From the NCBI RefSeq assembly GCF_002019665.1, contig NZ_KV917375.1, positions 3,733,445-3,797,444 of the forward strand: a DNA stretch of 64,000 nucleotides, in the 5' to 3' direction. The notes under the pieces are model-generated. The model had not been told where the DNA came from. It was given only the letters and a program-made list of their open reading frames with translations, and did no database searches. Position 1 is the stretch's first letter. Every line of letters begins with the position of its first letter. The stretch comes from Sutcliffiella halmapala. GTDB taxonomy: Bacteria; Bacillota; Bacilli; Bacillales; Bacillaceae_I. A program made the position numbers and the translations under genes. Positions 17,046 through 25,991 of the stretch are shown here, in pieces.

Positions 17046-18554
17046 ATGAGCAAATTCATGATCGGACTTGATATCGGAACATCCACAACAAAATCAGTAG
17101 TTTTCACCCCACAAGGCGAGATTATTTCAGAGTTTGAATATGCTTATTCAACCTATCACCCTAAACCGAACTGGGCCGAGCAAAATCCAAAAGAAGTGGA
17201 ACAAGCGGCTCGAGTGGCAATTGCAAATTCACTGAGTCAAAAAAAGCTTATTGCTACCGACATTATCGGGTTGAGTATATCGTGTGCGATGCATTCTTTA
17301 CTATGTATAAACGAGCACAACGAACCGATTTCTCCAGTAATTATATGGGCGGATGGACGAAGCTATCCGCAAGCTGCCATAATGAACGAGACTTATGGTA
17401 GAAGCATTTATGAAAAAACCGGGACGCCTATTCATCCTATGTCGCCATTTGTTAAATTAATTTGGATGAAGGAAACACAATATCAGCCATATTATGAAGC
17501 AAGTAGGTTTGTTTCCATCAAAGAATATATTATATACAAATGGTGCGGCCAATGGAAGGTAGATTATTCCATCGCTTCTGCTACCGGCTTATTTAATTTA
17601 CATACCTTGCAATGGGACACTGAAGCCATGAAGATAGCTGGAGTTCAGTATAACCAGCTATCCACTGTTGTTCCTTGTACCGAGCAAATAGGGCCGTTAA
17701 GCGCTCACATTGCTGATGATCTTTTACTGAACACATCTATTCCAATAATTATTGGCTCTAGTGATGGCGTGCTTGCTAATATTGGAGTTGGAGCAATACT
17801 TGATGGGGAAGCTGCCTTATCGATTGGAACGAGTGGTGCAATAAGAAGATTTACAACAAAGTGTACGACTGATTTGCAACAACGAACCTTTCAATATGCA
17901 TTTACCAAAGAGCTTAGTATTATCGGCGGAGCATCAAACAATGGTGTGATCGTACTACAATGGTTAGCCAGACAGTTCTCAACCTTAACGAAAAGAGAAA
18001 CGATTACCGCGAGGGATTTAGAATCCTTAGCCTCTACCTCTAGCGCCGGAGCAAACGGTCTTTTCTTTATGCCATATTTAGCTGGTGAACGTGCACCAAA
18101 ATGGAATGCAAAAGCAAAAGGTGGTTGGATCGGACTTACCCTTTCTCATAATAGCGCCGACATGATTCGCAGTGTGATGGAAAGTGTTATTTTTAACATG
18201 TATGAAATTCACGAAGCACTTCTTGAAACAACTGGTCCCACTAATAAATTGACGGTCAGTGGTGAATTTGTAAGCTCCCCACTTTGGGTGCAGATTACAG
18301 CCGATGTTTTCGATAAAATCGTTACTTTACCTAAAAGTCATCAAGCAACTGCCTGGGGTGCTGCCTGGTTAGGACTTTATGCCCTCGGAAAAGTAGACTC
18401 GATTGAGACAATAAAGTCGTGCATCCCTATTAAAAAGGAAGTCTTCCCTTCTGCAAAAAATATTTCACACTACGAAGAGGTTTATCACGTTTATAAAGAG
18501 CTTTATACAAAAAACAAACCGCTCTTCTCAGATATCGATTGGCTGCAAAACTAA
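17046..18554 (+). CDS. gntK: Gluconokinase (FGGY carbohydrate kinase)
   Basis: A 502-residue sugar kinase of the FGGY family. N-terminal phosphate-binding loop GLDIGTSTTKSVVF, substrate region SCAMHSLLCIN and WADGRS, catalytic Asp in SSDGVLANIG, adenosine-binding motif GTSGAIRR, and the C-terminal TVSGEFVSSPLWVQ. The MHS motif and length fit GntK-type gluconokinase (gluconate to 6-phosphogluconate); xylulokinase is the main alternative. No gntP, gntR or gntZ is adjacent, which is unusual. Start set at ATG 17046 after GGAGTG; an upstream frame has no ribosome site. Confidence 0.8.
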   Translation: MSKFMIGLDIGTSTTKSVVFTPQGEIISEFEYAYSTYHPKPNWAEQNPKEVEQAARVAIANSLSQKKLIATDIIGLSISCAMHSLLCINEHNEPISPVIIWADGRSYPQAAIMNETYGRSIYEKTGTPIHPMSPFVKLIWMKETQYQPYYEASRFVSIKEYIIYKWCGQWKVDYSIASATGLFNLHTLQWDTEAMKIAGVQYNQLSTVVPCTEQIGPLSAHIADDLLLNTSIPIIIGSSDGVLANIGVGAILDGEAALSIGTSGAIRRFTTKCTTDLQQRTFQYAFTKELSIIGGASNNGVIVLQWLARQFSTLTKRETITARDLESLASTSSAGANGLFFMPYLAGERAPKWNAKAKGGWIGLTLSHNSADMIRSVMESVIFNMYEIHEALLETTGPTNKLTVSGEFVSSPLWVQITADVFDKIVTLPKSHQATAWGAAWLGLYALGKVDSIETIKSCIPIKKEVFPSAKNISHYEEVYHVYKELYTKNKPLFSDIDWLQN

Positions 18555-18559
18555 TAAGA

Positions 18560-18598
18560 AAAGACGCTTGAACATAAAACATGTTGAAGCGTCTTTAA
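18560..18598 (+). terminator. Terminator of the gluconokinase gene
   Basis: The stem AAAGACGCTT / AAGCGTCTTT, with an inner AACAT / ATGTT, starts 5 bp after the stop codon. Confidence 0.85.
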
Positions 18599-18659
18599 CA
18601 TTATGAACTTTTTTATTAATGGCTCAGTAAAGTACAGTGTTTATTTTAGGTACTTAGCT

Positions 18660-18781
18660 GTTGATTGGAGCACGCGGCGAAGACTCCTGCGGGAGGTAGC
18701 GTTTTGTGGAGACCCCACAGGCGAAGCCGAGGAGGCTCCACAAGCGCCCCGCGGAAAGCGCAGCCTCGTGCGGAAATCAAC
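18660..18781. repeat. GC-rich dispersed element (copy 2)
   Basis: About 122 bp bounded by GTTGATT / AATCAAC. It shares with 8968-9100 the blocks GACTCCTGCGG, GGAGACCCC-CAGGCG, GCCGAGGAGGCTCC and GCGGAAAGCG. The end sequences differ between copies but are inverted repeats in each. Confidence 0.85.
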
Positions 18782-18811
18782 TGCAGTATTTAACAGAGCC
18801 TTATTAATAAC

Positions 18812-20206
18812 TCATGATACTTCTGGTTTTTCACGTTTGTAGATACTAATTCCCGTAAACCCATAAAAGATACTAAGTAATGGGCATAAGAGACAAAAGA
18901 ACGCGTATGGCAGGTAATCTAATACTTCAACTCCAAGAACACTTGTCATAAATACACCGCTCACACCATAAGGAATCAGAGGGTTAATAACCGTTCCTGC
19001 ATCTTCCAAGATTCGAGCTAGGTTCTTACTAGAGATGTCATTCTTTACGAACTCTTTTTCATAGGCATGTCCAGTTAAAATGATCGACATGTATTGTTCC
19101 CCAATTGTGATATTCACTCCAATTGCTGTTGCAACTGTTGACAATATGAGCTTTCCAGTAGATGTGATGAACGATTGTAGCATTGACATTAGACTTGCAA
19201 TAATTCCAAGCTTTTGAATAAGCCCACCCATAATTAGGGTCAATAATACTAAGGAAACCGACCACATCATGCTCTGTATTCCACCTCGGCTAAGAATAGA
19301 GTCAATGCTCTCCTCACCAGTTTGGCTTGCATACCCATTTTGCATGACATCCATGAGCTGATTTATCGAGATGGATGGTTGCAAGCTGAAAGCAACTACA
19401 ATACCTGCAATAATCCCAACCATCATTACAAAAATAGCCGGCACACGTTTCACTGCTAAGCCAAACATTATGACAGCAGGTAGCAATGCAAATGGATGAG
19501 TTAAACCTGCATTTTCTAACGTTTGGGGAAGTAGGGAAAGCTCTTCTAGCGAACTGTTCTCTCCTGGTTTACCCATAACGGTAAATAAAATGAGACATAA
19601 CACAAATGCAGGAATCGTCGTCCAAAGCATGTCCCGGATATGTTCGAACAAATCTACTTTACCGATAGCAGATGCTATATTCGTTGTATCAGAAACTGGT
19701 GACATCTTATCACCCAAAAATGCACCTGATATAATAGCGCCTGCTACAATCGCTGGATTAAAGCCCATCGCAGTACCTAAAGCAATGAAAGCAACCCCTA
19801 TTGTGGAAGCCGTGGTAAAGGCGCTTCCAATACAGGTACCAATAACCGCTGTAACGATAAAGGCACTAGGCAAAAAGAATTTTGCAGAAATAATTTGACT
19901 ACCGTAGAAGATAAATGTCGGAATCGTTCCTGAGAGCATCCACACTCCAATCAATATTCCGATTAATATAAACAAGAAAATTGGAATAAGTCCTTCCTTT
20001 AAGCCCCTTTTTAATGCATTTTCAATAAAAGACCATGATTGTTTTTTTACAAGTGCAAATCCCATCAATACCACAATCGCAGTAAAGATTGGAATATGAG
20101 GTGATGCTTCAAATTTAAATAAAGAAATAAAAATAATAATAAATATTAAGCCGATAATACTTAATGCCTCGATACGACTAATATTTAGTTGGTCATGTTG
20201 ATCCAT
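18812..20206 (-). CDS. NhaC-family transporter, probable tyrosine carrier
   Basis: A 464-residue protein with about 11-12 membrane helices, of the NhaC Na+/H+ antiporter family (motifs GTCIGSAFTTASTIGVAF, GAFLGDKMSPVSDTTN and LEDAGTVINPLIPYG). The family includes malate/lactate antiporters and amino-acid carriers. The leader is a T-box with a UAC specifier, so expression should rise when tRNA-Tyr is uncharged. Tyrosine T-boxes are known before the related yheL genes, for which tyrosine transport was predicted. I infer tyrosine uptake coupled to sodium or protons. ATG follows a CAGGAGGAT site. Confidence 0.85.
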   Translation of the reverse strand: MDQHDQLNISRIEALSIIGLIFIIIFISLFKFEASPHIPIFTAIVVLMGFALVKKQSWSFIENALKRGLKEGLIPIFLFILIGILIGVWMLSGTIPTFIFYGSQIISAKFFLPSAFIVTAVIGTCIGSAFTTASTIGVAFIALGTAMGFNPAIVAGAIISGAFLGDKMSPVSDTTNIASAIGKVDLFEHIRDMLWTTIPAFVLCLILFTVMGKPGENSSLEELSLLPQTLENAGLTHPFALLPAVIMFGLAVKRVPAIFVMMVGIIAGIVVAFSLQPSISINQLMDVMQNGYASQTGEESIDSILSRGGIQSMMWSVSLVLLTLIMGGLIQKLGIIASLMSMLQSFITSTGKLILSTVATAIGVNITIGEQYMSIILTGHAYEKEFVKNDISSKNLARILEDAGTVINPLIPYGVSGVFMTSVLGVEVLDYLPYAFFCLLCPLLSIFYGFTGISIYKREKPEVS

Positions 20207-20280
20207 GGTGAATCCTCCTGTTGTGTGTAATAATAATATGTTCTCTATTTATAAATTCACTAAAAACCTTTTAATAAATG

Positions 20281-20583
20281 AAAAAAAGCCCCTCCATCCC
20301 TGTCAAATAAGGGACGAAGAAACTCCGCGGTACCACCCTAATTAGCAAAAAGCTTTTGCTCACTCATAAAAAGATAGCTATAAATATCTATGTACCGTAA
20401 TTCATCTATACCATGCCTAGATTTACACCATCCATCTAGTCTCTGATTGCTGCAAAAGGAATAGACTACTAAATACAAAAGCTATCAACATATATTCTAA
20501 TGCTCATCTCGGCTCATCTAATCTACTGAATCCACTTCGCTAACACACTTAAACGCTTAAACGCTTTTAGGCGTTAAAGTATA
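20281..20583 (-). promoter_or_regulatory. T-box riboswitch, tyrosine specifier (UAC)
   Basis: Read on the minus strand: promoter TTGACA (20613-20618) and TATTTT (20590-20595) 17 bp apart; Stem I base GATAGCT / AGCTATC; AGTA facing GAA in the specifier loop; AGAGA and GATGGTG apical motifs; then GAA-T-TAC-G, with the specifier TAC at 20397-20399; the T-box AGGGTGGTACCGCG (about 20325-20339); and a terminator GTCCCT / AGGGAT plus a T run ending at 20281. It controls the NhaC-family gene starting at 20206. Confidence 0.93.
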
Positions 20584-20656
20584 GTATTAAAAATAATACA
20601 CTTCCGAGGAAATGTCAACTGCTAAAATTAAACATAGGAGTTTCTTTCTTCTATAC

Positions 20657-20700
20657 TAAAAAACCCTTGCCCTAGTTAAATATAACCTAACAAGGGTTTT
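20657..20700. terminator. Terminator downstream of the histidine kinase gene
   Basis: A 10-bp perfect stem AAAACCCTTG / CAAGGGTTTT, with a 21-nt loop, 13 bp after the kinase stop. Confidence 0.8.
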
Positions 20701-20713
20701 CTAAGATAATAAT

Positions 20714-21847
20714 CTACAATTCCAATGCTTCCAAATGATTTTGAGTTAATGAGGGAATCTTAATAACAAAACTCGTCTTATCGTCATTTGATCGACAATA
20801 AATCTCTCCACCGTGCTTTTCAATAAGCTTCTTACATATATAAAGTCCAATGCCTGTTCCTAAATCCTTGGTAGTAAAGAAAGGTTCAAAGATAGCATGA
20901 ATAACTTCTTCGTTTATTTTTGGCCCATTGTTAGAAATAGTTAGCTCTGTGAAATTTTCCGAGTCCTTACAAACAATTTCTATAAGTCTAGGGGTTTCTT
21001 TCTGCTGAAGAGCATCAATAGAATTCATAATAAGGTTTAGCAAAACCTGTCTTAACTCATCTTTATTTCCGATTATGTTTATCGCAGGATTTGCGTCAAG
21101 CTGTAGCGATACATCTCCATCCAATAAACTTGGATATAAAAACTCAATTAACTCTTGAAGCAAATAGGACAGATTAACTTCTTCCTTTTTGCTTTCAATC
21201 AGTTCTTTTCTAGATACATGTAGAAATTGAGAAATCCGATAATTTAATTGATCCAATTCATGTTGGATGATTTCCAAATAAGGTAATTCTGGATATTCAT
21301 TCTGTAAAAGCTTTGTAAATCCTATTATTGAGGTTAATGGATTTCTAAATTCATGAACAAAACTTGAGCTCATCTGTCCAAGTATGGTAAGTCGTTCTTT
21401 ATGGGTTTGATTAATATACAGATCCTTTTCTTGCAGCTTTTTTTCTTTAATTTCCGTGTATTTTTTAACAGCTAAATAGGAAAATTGGTCGAACAATGCA
21501 TTAATTTGCTCGATAAAGGGCTGTAATTCGCGAACTTCTAGTCCAGAGTTCCCTATCCATTTTATTATTTGGCTCCTACCAATGTTCACGTTGTAAACAA
21601 AATCACTGATATTCACATTTGCATCAACACGTTCATTTGCAGTTTTAAAGGCAAGTCTTTCCAACTCTTCTTCTTTAAAAGGACGTTGGATGGCGCGCTT
21701 TACCAATTCATACATTTGTATACCGTTATGAATAACCTCTTCTTTGTACAAATCATCCTCGGAAATGACAATTTTGCTTCTCCAATTATAAATAAACTCA
21801 TCTGTGTTTTCTTCAAGGAACATATTTAGTCTCACCGAAGCATTCAT
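20714..21847 (-). CDS. Soluble sensor histidine kinase (sporulation-kinase-like)
   Basis: A 377-residue kinase without membrane segments. Residues 1-130 form a helical sensor region resembling the HisK_N domain of Bacillus kinases. The dimerisation helix carries His165 in FVHEFRNPLTS; then the N box NLIMNSIDAL, F box FEPFFTTKD, and G box GTGIGLYICKKLIEKHGG. No response regulator is adjacent, so it is an orphan; orphan HPK1-type kinases in Bacillus often feed the Spo0F/Spo0A phosphorelay. That role is inferred. Own terminator downstream; a spacer of 470 bp upstream. Confidence 0.85.
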   Translation of the reverse strand: MNASVRLNMFLEENTDEFIYNWRSKIVISEDDLYKEEVIHNGIQMYELVKRAIQRPFKEEELERLAFKTANERVDANVNISDFVYNVNIGRSQIIKWIGNSGLEVRELQPFIEQINALFDQFSYLAVKKYTEIKEKKLQEKDLYINQTHKERLTILGQMSSSFVHEFRNPLTSIIGFTKLLQNEYPELPYLEIIQHELDQLNYRISQFLHVSRKELIESKKEEVNLSYLLQELIEFLYPSLLDGDVSLQLDANPAINIIGNKDELRQVLLNLIMNSIDALQQKETPRLIEIVCKDSENFTELTISNNGPKINEEVIHAIFEPFFTTKDLGTGIGLYICKKLIEKHGGEIYCRSNDDKTSFVIKIPSLTQNHLEALEL

Positions 21848-22082
21848 TTTTTAAGAGCCACCTCCTACTATAGATTCGCATATTCTTATTTAATATCATA
21901 ACAGAAATGAGAAAGTCATTTTGTATTTTTAACCATTTATGCTTAAACTTTTCACCTAGAATGATGAAGGAAACTGTAAGTATTTTGAACGATTTAGAAA
22001 AATAATTAGGTTATCACCTTGTTATTCAGTTTGAATACAAAGCCCATTTTTACAAATGATATGAAGTATAAGAATGAGGGTA

Positions 22083-22211
22083 GAAGAAAAGCGTAAGCGC
22101 CTCGTTCAGACCCGACAAGCATAAGGCAGTTTTTTAGAGGAGGTTGCTCTTTGACCTCTGCAGAAAAATGACTTATGACCTTGAGGGTCTAGGCGCTGGA
22201 GCTGGACGTCA
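22083..22211. repeat. bcr-like dispersed repeat (copy 2)
   Basis: Blocks AGAAGAAAAGCGTAAGCGCC, CCCGACAAGCATAAGGCAG, GACTTATGACCTTGAGGG and TAGGCGCTGGAGCTGGACG, in the same order as at 6290-6430. GGCGCC-type ends (AAGCGCC / GGCGCTGG) can pair. It fills most of the gene-free 21848-22318 stretch; nothing else was seen there. Confidence 0.7.
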
Positions 22212-22318
22212 CTACCCTTACTTTACAAACCATCCACCGTGCGTTTTTATACTTTGTTATTCTGAAATAAAAAGCCTACAAGGATTCAATTCACCTAAAT
22301 TTTCAAGGAGGAAATATA

Positions 22319-23098
22319 ATGGATGTTGCTTTATTGTTGGAATATGGATGGGTTTTGCTCATTCTTATTGCCTTAGAAGGAATTTTAGCTGCTGATAACG
22401 CACTTGTTATTGCCACGATGGTCAAACATCTTCCCGAAAACAAAAGAAAAAAAGCCCTATTCTATGGGTTAGCTGGAGCATTTGTCTTCAGGTTTGGGTC
22501 ATTATTTGTTATTTCCTATCTTGTTCATATTTGGCAGATTCAAGCGATTGGTGCCCTATATCTGTTTGGAATCGCTATCTATCACATAATGAGAAAACAT
22601 GTTCTGAAACCTAGGAAAAAGAAAGCTACGGATATCAATCGAGGCTCTGGTTTTTGGGCAACCGTTATTAAGGTAGAGCTTGCAGATATTGCATTTGCTG
22701 TTGATTCCATTTTAGCAGCAGTAGCTTTAGCTGTTACCCTCCCTACGACAAACCTTCCAACAATTGGTGGATTAGATGGCGGTCATTTTGCCATTATCCT
22801 TACCGGAGGAATAATCGGTCTTGTCATAATGAGATTTGCAGCAGGTTACTTCGTTACATTACTCGATCGTAGACCAGGCCTAGAAACAGCTGCATTCTTA
22901 GTAGTTGCTTGGGTCGGTGTAAAACTTGCTGTGTATGCAATGTCCCACCCAGAGCTCGCCATCGTATCAGAAGAATTTGGGAAAGGAACGACTTGGAAGA
23001 TAATTTTCTGGTCTGTCCTATTATTAATTGGTGTTGGGGGTTGGTTCTTATCCAAAGAAAAGCCCAAAAATACCGGGGAAGAGGAGACAATTGTTTAA
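22319..23098 (+). CDS. TerC-family membrane protein (YkoY/YceF type)
   Basis: A 259-residue protein with seven to nine membrane segments. The TerC hallmark acidic motifs are present: LEGILAADNALVIA near the N terminus and ELADIAFAVDSILAAVAL in the middle, both with Asp likely to bind metal. B. subtilis YkoY and YceF of this family export manganese, often during metalation of secreted enzymes. No yybP-ykoY manganese riboswitch is seen upstream. AAGGAGGAAATATA precedes ATG. It lies 145 bp ahead of the glutamine-type ABC genes and is probably transcribed separately. Confidence 0.85.
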   Translation: MDVALLLEYGWVLLILIALEGILAADNALVIATMVKHLPENKRKKALFYGLAGAFVFRFGSLFVISYLVHIWQIQAIGALYLFGIAIYHIMRKHVLKPRKKKATDINRGSGFWATVIKVELADIAFAVDSILAAVALAVTLPTTNLPTIGGLDGGHFAIILTGGIIGLVIMRFAAGYFVTLLDRRPGLETAAFLVVAWVGVKLAVYAMSHPELAIVSEEFGKGTTWKIIFWSVLLLIGVGGWFLSKEKPKNTGEEETIV

Positions 23099-23243
23099 AA
23101 GTATAGCTAAAGATTTACCCCTTCTCTAGCACCTATATTAGGGAGTATTCAATACTAATTACTCATCCATTTAGGCAAATTTTTTTTAAATATGTTATAT
23201 TATTATTTGTGTTATATAATAATTTCGTTTTGGAGGGAATTGT

Positions 23244-24023
23244 ATGAAGAAATTTAAGTTATTTGCAATACTTTCAATCCTTACTCTTCTTATTGCTGCT
23301 TGCGGTACCGATAAGGACGACACTGCTAATGAAAGTGGCAGTGAAGGGAAAGTTTATCGAGTAGGAATTGACACAACATATCCACCATTTGAATTTGAAA
23401 AAGATGGGGAATACACTGGAATTGATATTGATATTATTAATGCTATTGCAGAGGATCAAGGATTTGAAATTGAATTAAAACCAATGGACTTCGGTGGAAT
23501 TATTCCTTCCTTACAAGCTGGTCAATTAGAAGTAGCGATTGCTGGTATGAGTATTACGGAAGATCGCAAAAAAGTGGTAGATTTTTCTGATCCATACTTT
23601 GATGCAGGTTTATCATTAGTTGTTGCTAATGATACAGATGACATCGAAAAGATTGAAGATCTAGCAGGGAAAAGAGTAGCGGTTAAAAACGGTACTACTG
23701 GAGCGACATTTGCCCAAGAGCAAGAAAAAGAACATGGATTTGACCGTCTAGTTCAATTTAATGATAGCCCAGCAATGTTCCAAGAGGTATCAAACGGAAA
23801 TGCGCAAGCTCTAATTGAAGATTATCCAGTTATTGCTTATGCAATCGCTCAAAATGACTTAGGACTTAAAGTAGTTGGAGAGCGTTTGACTGGTGCTCAA
23901 TATGGGATTGCTGTATTAAAAGGACAAAATGACGAATTACTTGAAAAAATTAATGCAGGATTAGCAAATCTTCGCGAAAGTGGAAAATACGACGAAATCC
24001 TGAACAAATACCTTGCAGAATAA
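23244..24023 (+). CDS. glnH: Glutamine-type ABC transporter binding lipoprotein
   Basis: A 259-residue family-3 solute-binding protein. Lipoprotein signal with lipobox ending at Cys20 (LIAACGTD), then the amino-acid-binding domain: GIDTTYPPFEFEKDG, GIDIDIINAIA, QLEVAIAGMSITEDRK and DFSDPYFDAG, the signature of polar amino-acid binders. The closest recalled match is B. subtilis GlnH, so glutamine is the best guess; arginine or cystine cannot be excluded. First gene of glnHPQ; GGAGGGAAT precedes ATG. A hairpin follows its stop. Confidence 0.85.
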   Translation: MKKFKLFAILSILTLLIAACGTDKDDTANESGSEGKVYRVGIDTTYPPFEFEKDGEYTGIDIDIINAIAEDQGFEIELKPMDFGGIIPSLQAGQLEVAIAGMSITEDRKKVVDFSDPYFDAGLSLVVANDTDDIEKIEDLAGKRVAVKNGTTGATFAQEQEKEHGFDRLVQFNDSPAMFQEVSNGNAQALIEDYPVIAYAIAQNDLGLKVVGERLTGAQYGIAVLKGQNDELLEKINAGLANLRESGKYDEILNKYLAE

Positions 24024-24035
24024 ATAATTTTTAAC

Positions 24036-24066
24036 AAATATAGCGTGCTTAGCGCGCTATATTTTT
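24036..24066 (+). terminator. Intercistronic hairpin between glnH and glnP
   Basis: The stem AAATATAGCG / CGCTATATTT is followed by two more T, 12 bp after glnH and 20 bp before the glnP start. It is probably a leaky terminator or 3' stabiliser that gives more binding protein than permease. Confidence 0.65.
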
Positions 24067-24085
24067 ATTGAAAGGAGATGTATGC

Positions 24086-24730
24086 ATGGATATAATGAGA
24101 GCTGCCTTTCCTTACTTAATGGATGGCTTACAAGTTACACTTTATATCTTTTTCATTGCAATTATTTTAGGTTTTATCATCGGTTTAGTTGTAGCTTTAA
24201 TGCGCTTAGCACCTTTAAAGATCCTAAACTGGATTGCGGTAATTTTTGTTGATGCAATCCGAGGAACCCCGTTTATCGTTCAGTTGTTCTTTATCTACTT
24301 CGGTTTAAATTCATTAACATTTATCTCTATGGATAATACGACAGCCGGGATTGTGACAGTAGCAATCAATGCGGGTGCTTATTTCTCTGAAATTATCCGC
24401 GCAGGTATTCAGTCTATTGATCGTGGTCAAACAGAAGCTGCTAGATCACTTGGACTTAATAGTGTTCAAACCATGAGATTCATTATTCTTCCTCAAGCTT
24501 TTCGAAGAATGTTACCGACCATTACAAACCAATCCATCATTAGTTTAAAGGACACTTCCTTACTATCTATCATTGGAATTGCCGACTTAACACAAAGAGG
24601 GCAAGTCCAGGCAAGTGCAACGTATGAAGCATTTACTATTTGGCTAACAGTAGGGATTATTTATTTCGTTATCATCTATCTATTATCTAGATTAGCAACC
24701 TTCGTCGAAAGGAGATTTGAGCTACGATGA
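24086..24730 (+). CDS. glnP: Glutamine-type ABC transporter permease
   Basis: A 214-residue permease of the HisMQ type with five membrane helices. The EAA loop, [21 protein letters not shown], couples to the ATPase. Also typical: [20 protein letters not shown] and [15 protein letters not shown]. Start at ATG 24086, 8 nt after AAAGGAG; the track's longer frame would put the ribosome site inside the gene. Its last codon overlaps the glnQ start (ATGA). Only one permease gene, so it should act as a homodimer. Confidence 0.9.
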   Translation: MDIMRAAFPYLMDGLQVTLYIFFIAIILGFIIGLVVALMRLAPLKILNWIAVIFVDAIRGTPFIVQLFFIYFGLNSLTFISMDNTTAGIVTVAINAGAYFSEIIRAGIQSIDRGQTEAARSLGLNSVQTMRFIILPQAFRRMLPTITNQSIISLKDTSLLSIIGIADLTQRGQVQASATYEAFTIWLTVGIIYFVIIYLLSRLATFVERRFELR

Positions 24731-25455
24731 GTATTATACAAGTAAAGAATTTAAAGAAATCCTTTGGCAAGCTAGAAGTTCTAAAAGATATTAATGCCGA
24801 AATCCAAGAAAAAGAAGTAGTTTGTGTCATCGGTCCTTCCGGATCTGGCAAAAGTACCTTTCTTCGTTGCTTAAATCGCCTTGAAGATATTACAGGTGGC
24901 AATGTTATCGTAAACGGCAAAGACATAACGGACAAAAAACTTGATATCAATAAAATCAGACAAGAGGTTGGAATGGTTTTCCAACAGTTTAACCTCTTCC
25001 CTCATAAAACAGTACTACAAAATATTACACTTGCTCCAATCAAAATACATGGAGTCGGTAAAGAAGAAGCAAACAAACGCGCTCTTGAGCTGCTTGATAA
25101 AGTTGGGCTACGTGAAAAAGCCAATACCTATCCAGGTCAATTGTCAGGTGGCCAAAAGCAACGTGTTGCAATCGCTCGTGCTTTAGCCATGAACCCAAAA
25201 ATCATGCTGTTTGATGAGCCAACCTCCGCACTAGACCCAGAAGTGGTTGGGGACGTTTTAGCAGTCATGAAGCAATTAGCTGAAGAAGGCATGACGATGG
25301 TAGTAGTAACTCATGAAATGGGCTTTGCACGTGAAGTCGGCGACCGTGTTATCTTCATGGATGGAGGCTACATTGTCGAAGAAAACATCCCATCGGAACT
25401 GTTTGATAATACACAACACGAAAGAACGAAAGCATTTTTAGGTAAAGTATTATAA
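24727..25455 (+). CDS. glnQ: Glutamine-type ABC transporter ATPase
   Basis: A 242-residue polar amino-acid transporter ATPase. Walker [11 protein letters not shown]-loop FQQFNLFPH, signature LSGGQKQR, Walker [14 protein letters not shown]-loop THEMGFA. It overlaps glnP by four bases, showing translational coupling. The gene closes with a strong terminator at 25454-25487, immediately before a tandem repeat array. Confidence 0.93.
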   Translation: MSIIQVKNLKKSFGKLEVLKDINAEIQEKEVVCVIGPSGSGKSTFLRCLNRLEDITGGNVIVNGKDITDKKLDINKIRQEVGMVFQQFNLFPHKTVLQNITLAPIKIHGVGKEEANKRALELLDKVGLREKANTYPGQLSGGQKQRVAIARALAMNPKIMLFDEPTSALDPEVVGDVLAVMKQLAEEGMTMVVVTHEMGFAREVGDRVIFMDGGYIVEENIPSELFDNTQHERTKAFLGKVL

Positions 25456-25487
25456 AAAAAACGGAGGGACTTCCCTTCGTTTTTTTG
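25454..25487 (+). terminator. Terminator of glnHPQ
   Basis: AAAAAAACG-GGG / CCC-CGTTTTTTT stem with a 4-nt loop and a long T run. Confidence 0.9.
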
Positions 25488-25495
25488 TTGGGGTT

Positions 25496-25990
25496 ATTCG
25501 TTTGTAAAACTCGCTATTCGTTGGTATTCTCTCGATATTCGTTGGTAAACCACTGCTATTCGTCGATTAACCACTGCTATTCGTCGGTTAACCACTGCTA
25601 TTCGTCGGTTAACCACTGCTATTCGTCGGTTAACCACTGCTATTCGTCGATTAACCACTGCTATTCGTCGGTTAACCACTGCTATTCGTCGGTTAACCAC
25701 TGCTATTCGTCGATTAACCACTGCTATTCGTCGGTTAACCACTACTATTCGTCGGTTAACCACTGCTATTCGTCGATATACCACACCATTCGTTGGTTAA
25801 CTCTCCCCATTCGTTGGTTAACTCTTCCCATTCGTCGGTAAACTCTCCCCATTCGTCGATATACCACGCCATTCGTCGATATACCACGCCATTCGTCGAT
25901 ATACCACTCCATTCGTCGATATACCACTCCATTCGTTGGTTAACTCTCCCCATTCGTCGGTTAACTTCCGCTATTCATCGGTAACCACCC
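25496..25990. repeat. Tandem array of 20/21-bp units (about 24 copies)
   Basis: Units begin ATTCGTCG (or ATTCGTTG). The left half (to about 25780) uses 21-bp units with GTTAACCACTGCT or ATTAACCACTGCT. The right half mixes 21-bp units ending GTTAACTCTCCCC with 20-bp units ending ATATACCACNCC. Because 21 is a multiple of 3 the left half is open on both strands, but the 20-bp units break any frame. It sits between the glnQ terminator and the stop of the convergent ArsR gene. No spacers. Confidence 0.95.
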
Positions 25991-25991
25991 C

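Noticed and set aside
22213-22318. yybP-ykoY manganese riboswitch before the TerC gene
   Set aside because: None of the conserved riboswitch blocks is present in the short upstream stretch.
25485-25984. Long open frames with seven-residue repeats on both strands of the tandem array
   Set aside because: They arise because the unit is 21 bp; 20-bp units break the frames, no ribosome site precedes them, and both strands are open at once.
25496-25990. CRISPR array
   Set aside because: Units are directly adjacent without unique spacers and too short, and no cas genes are present.
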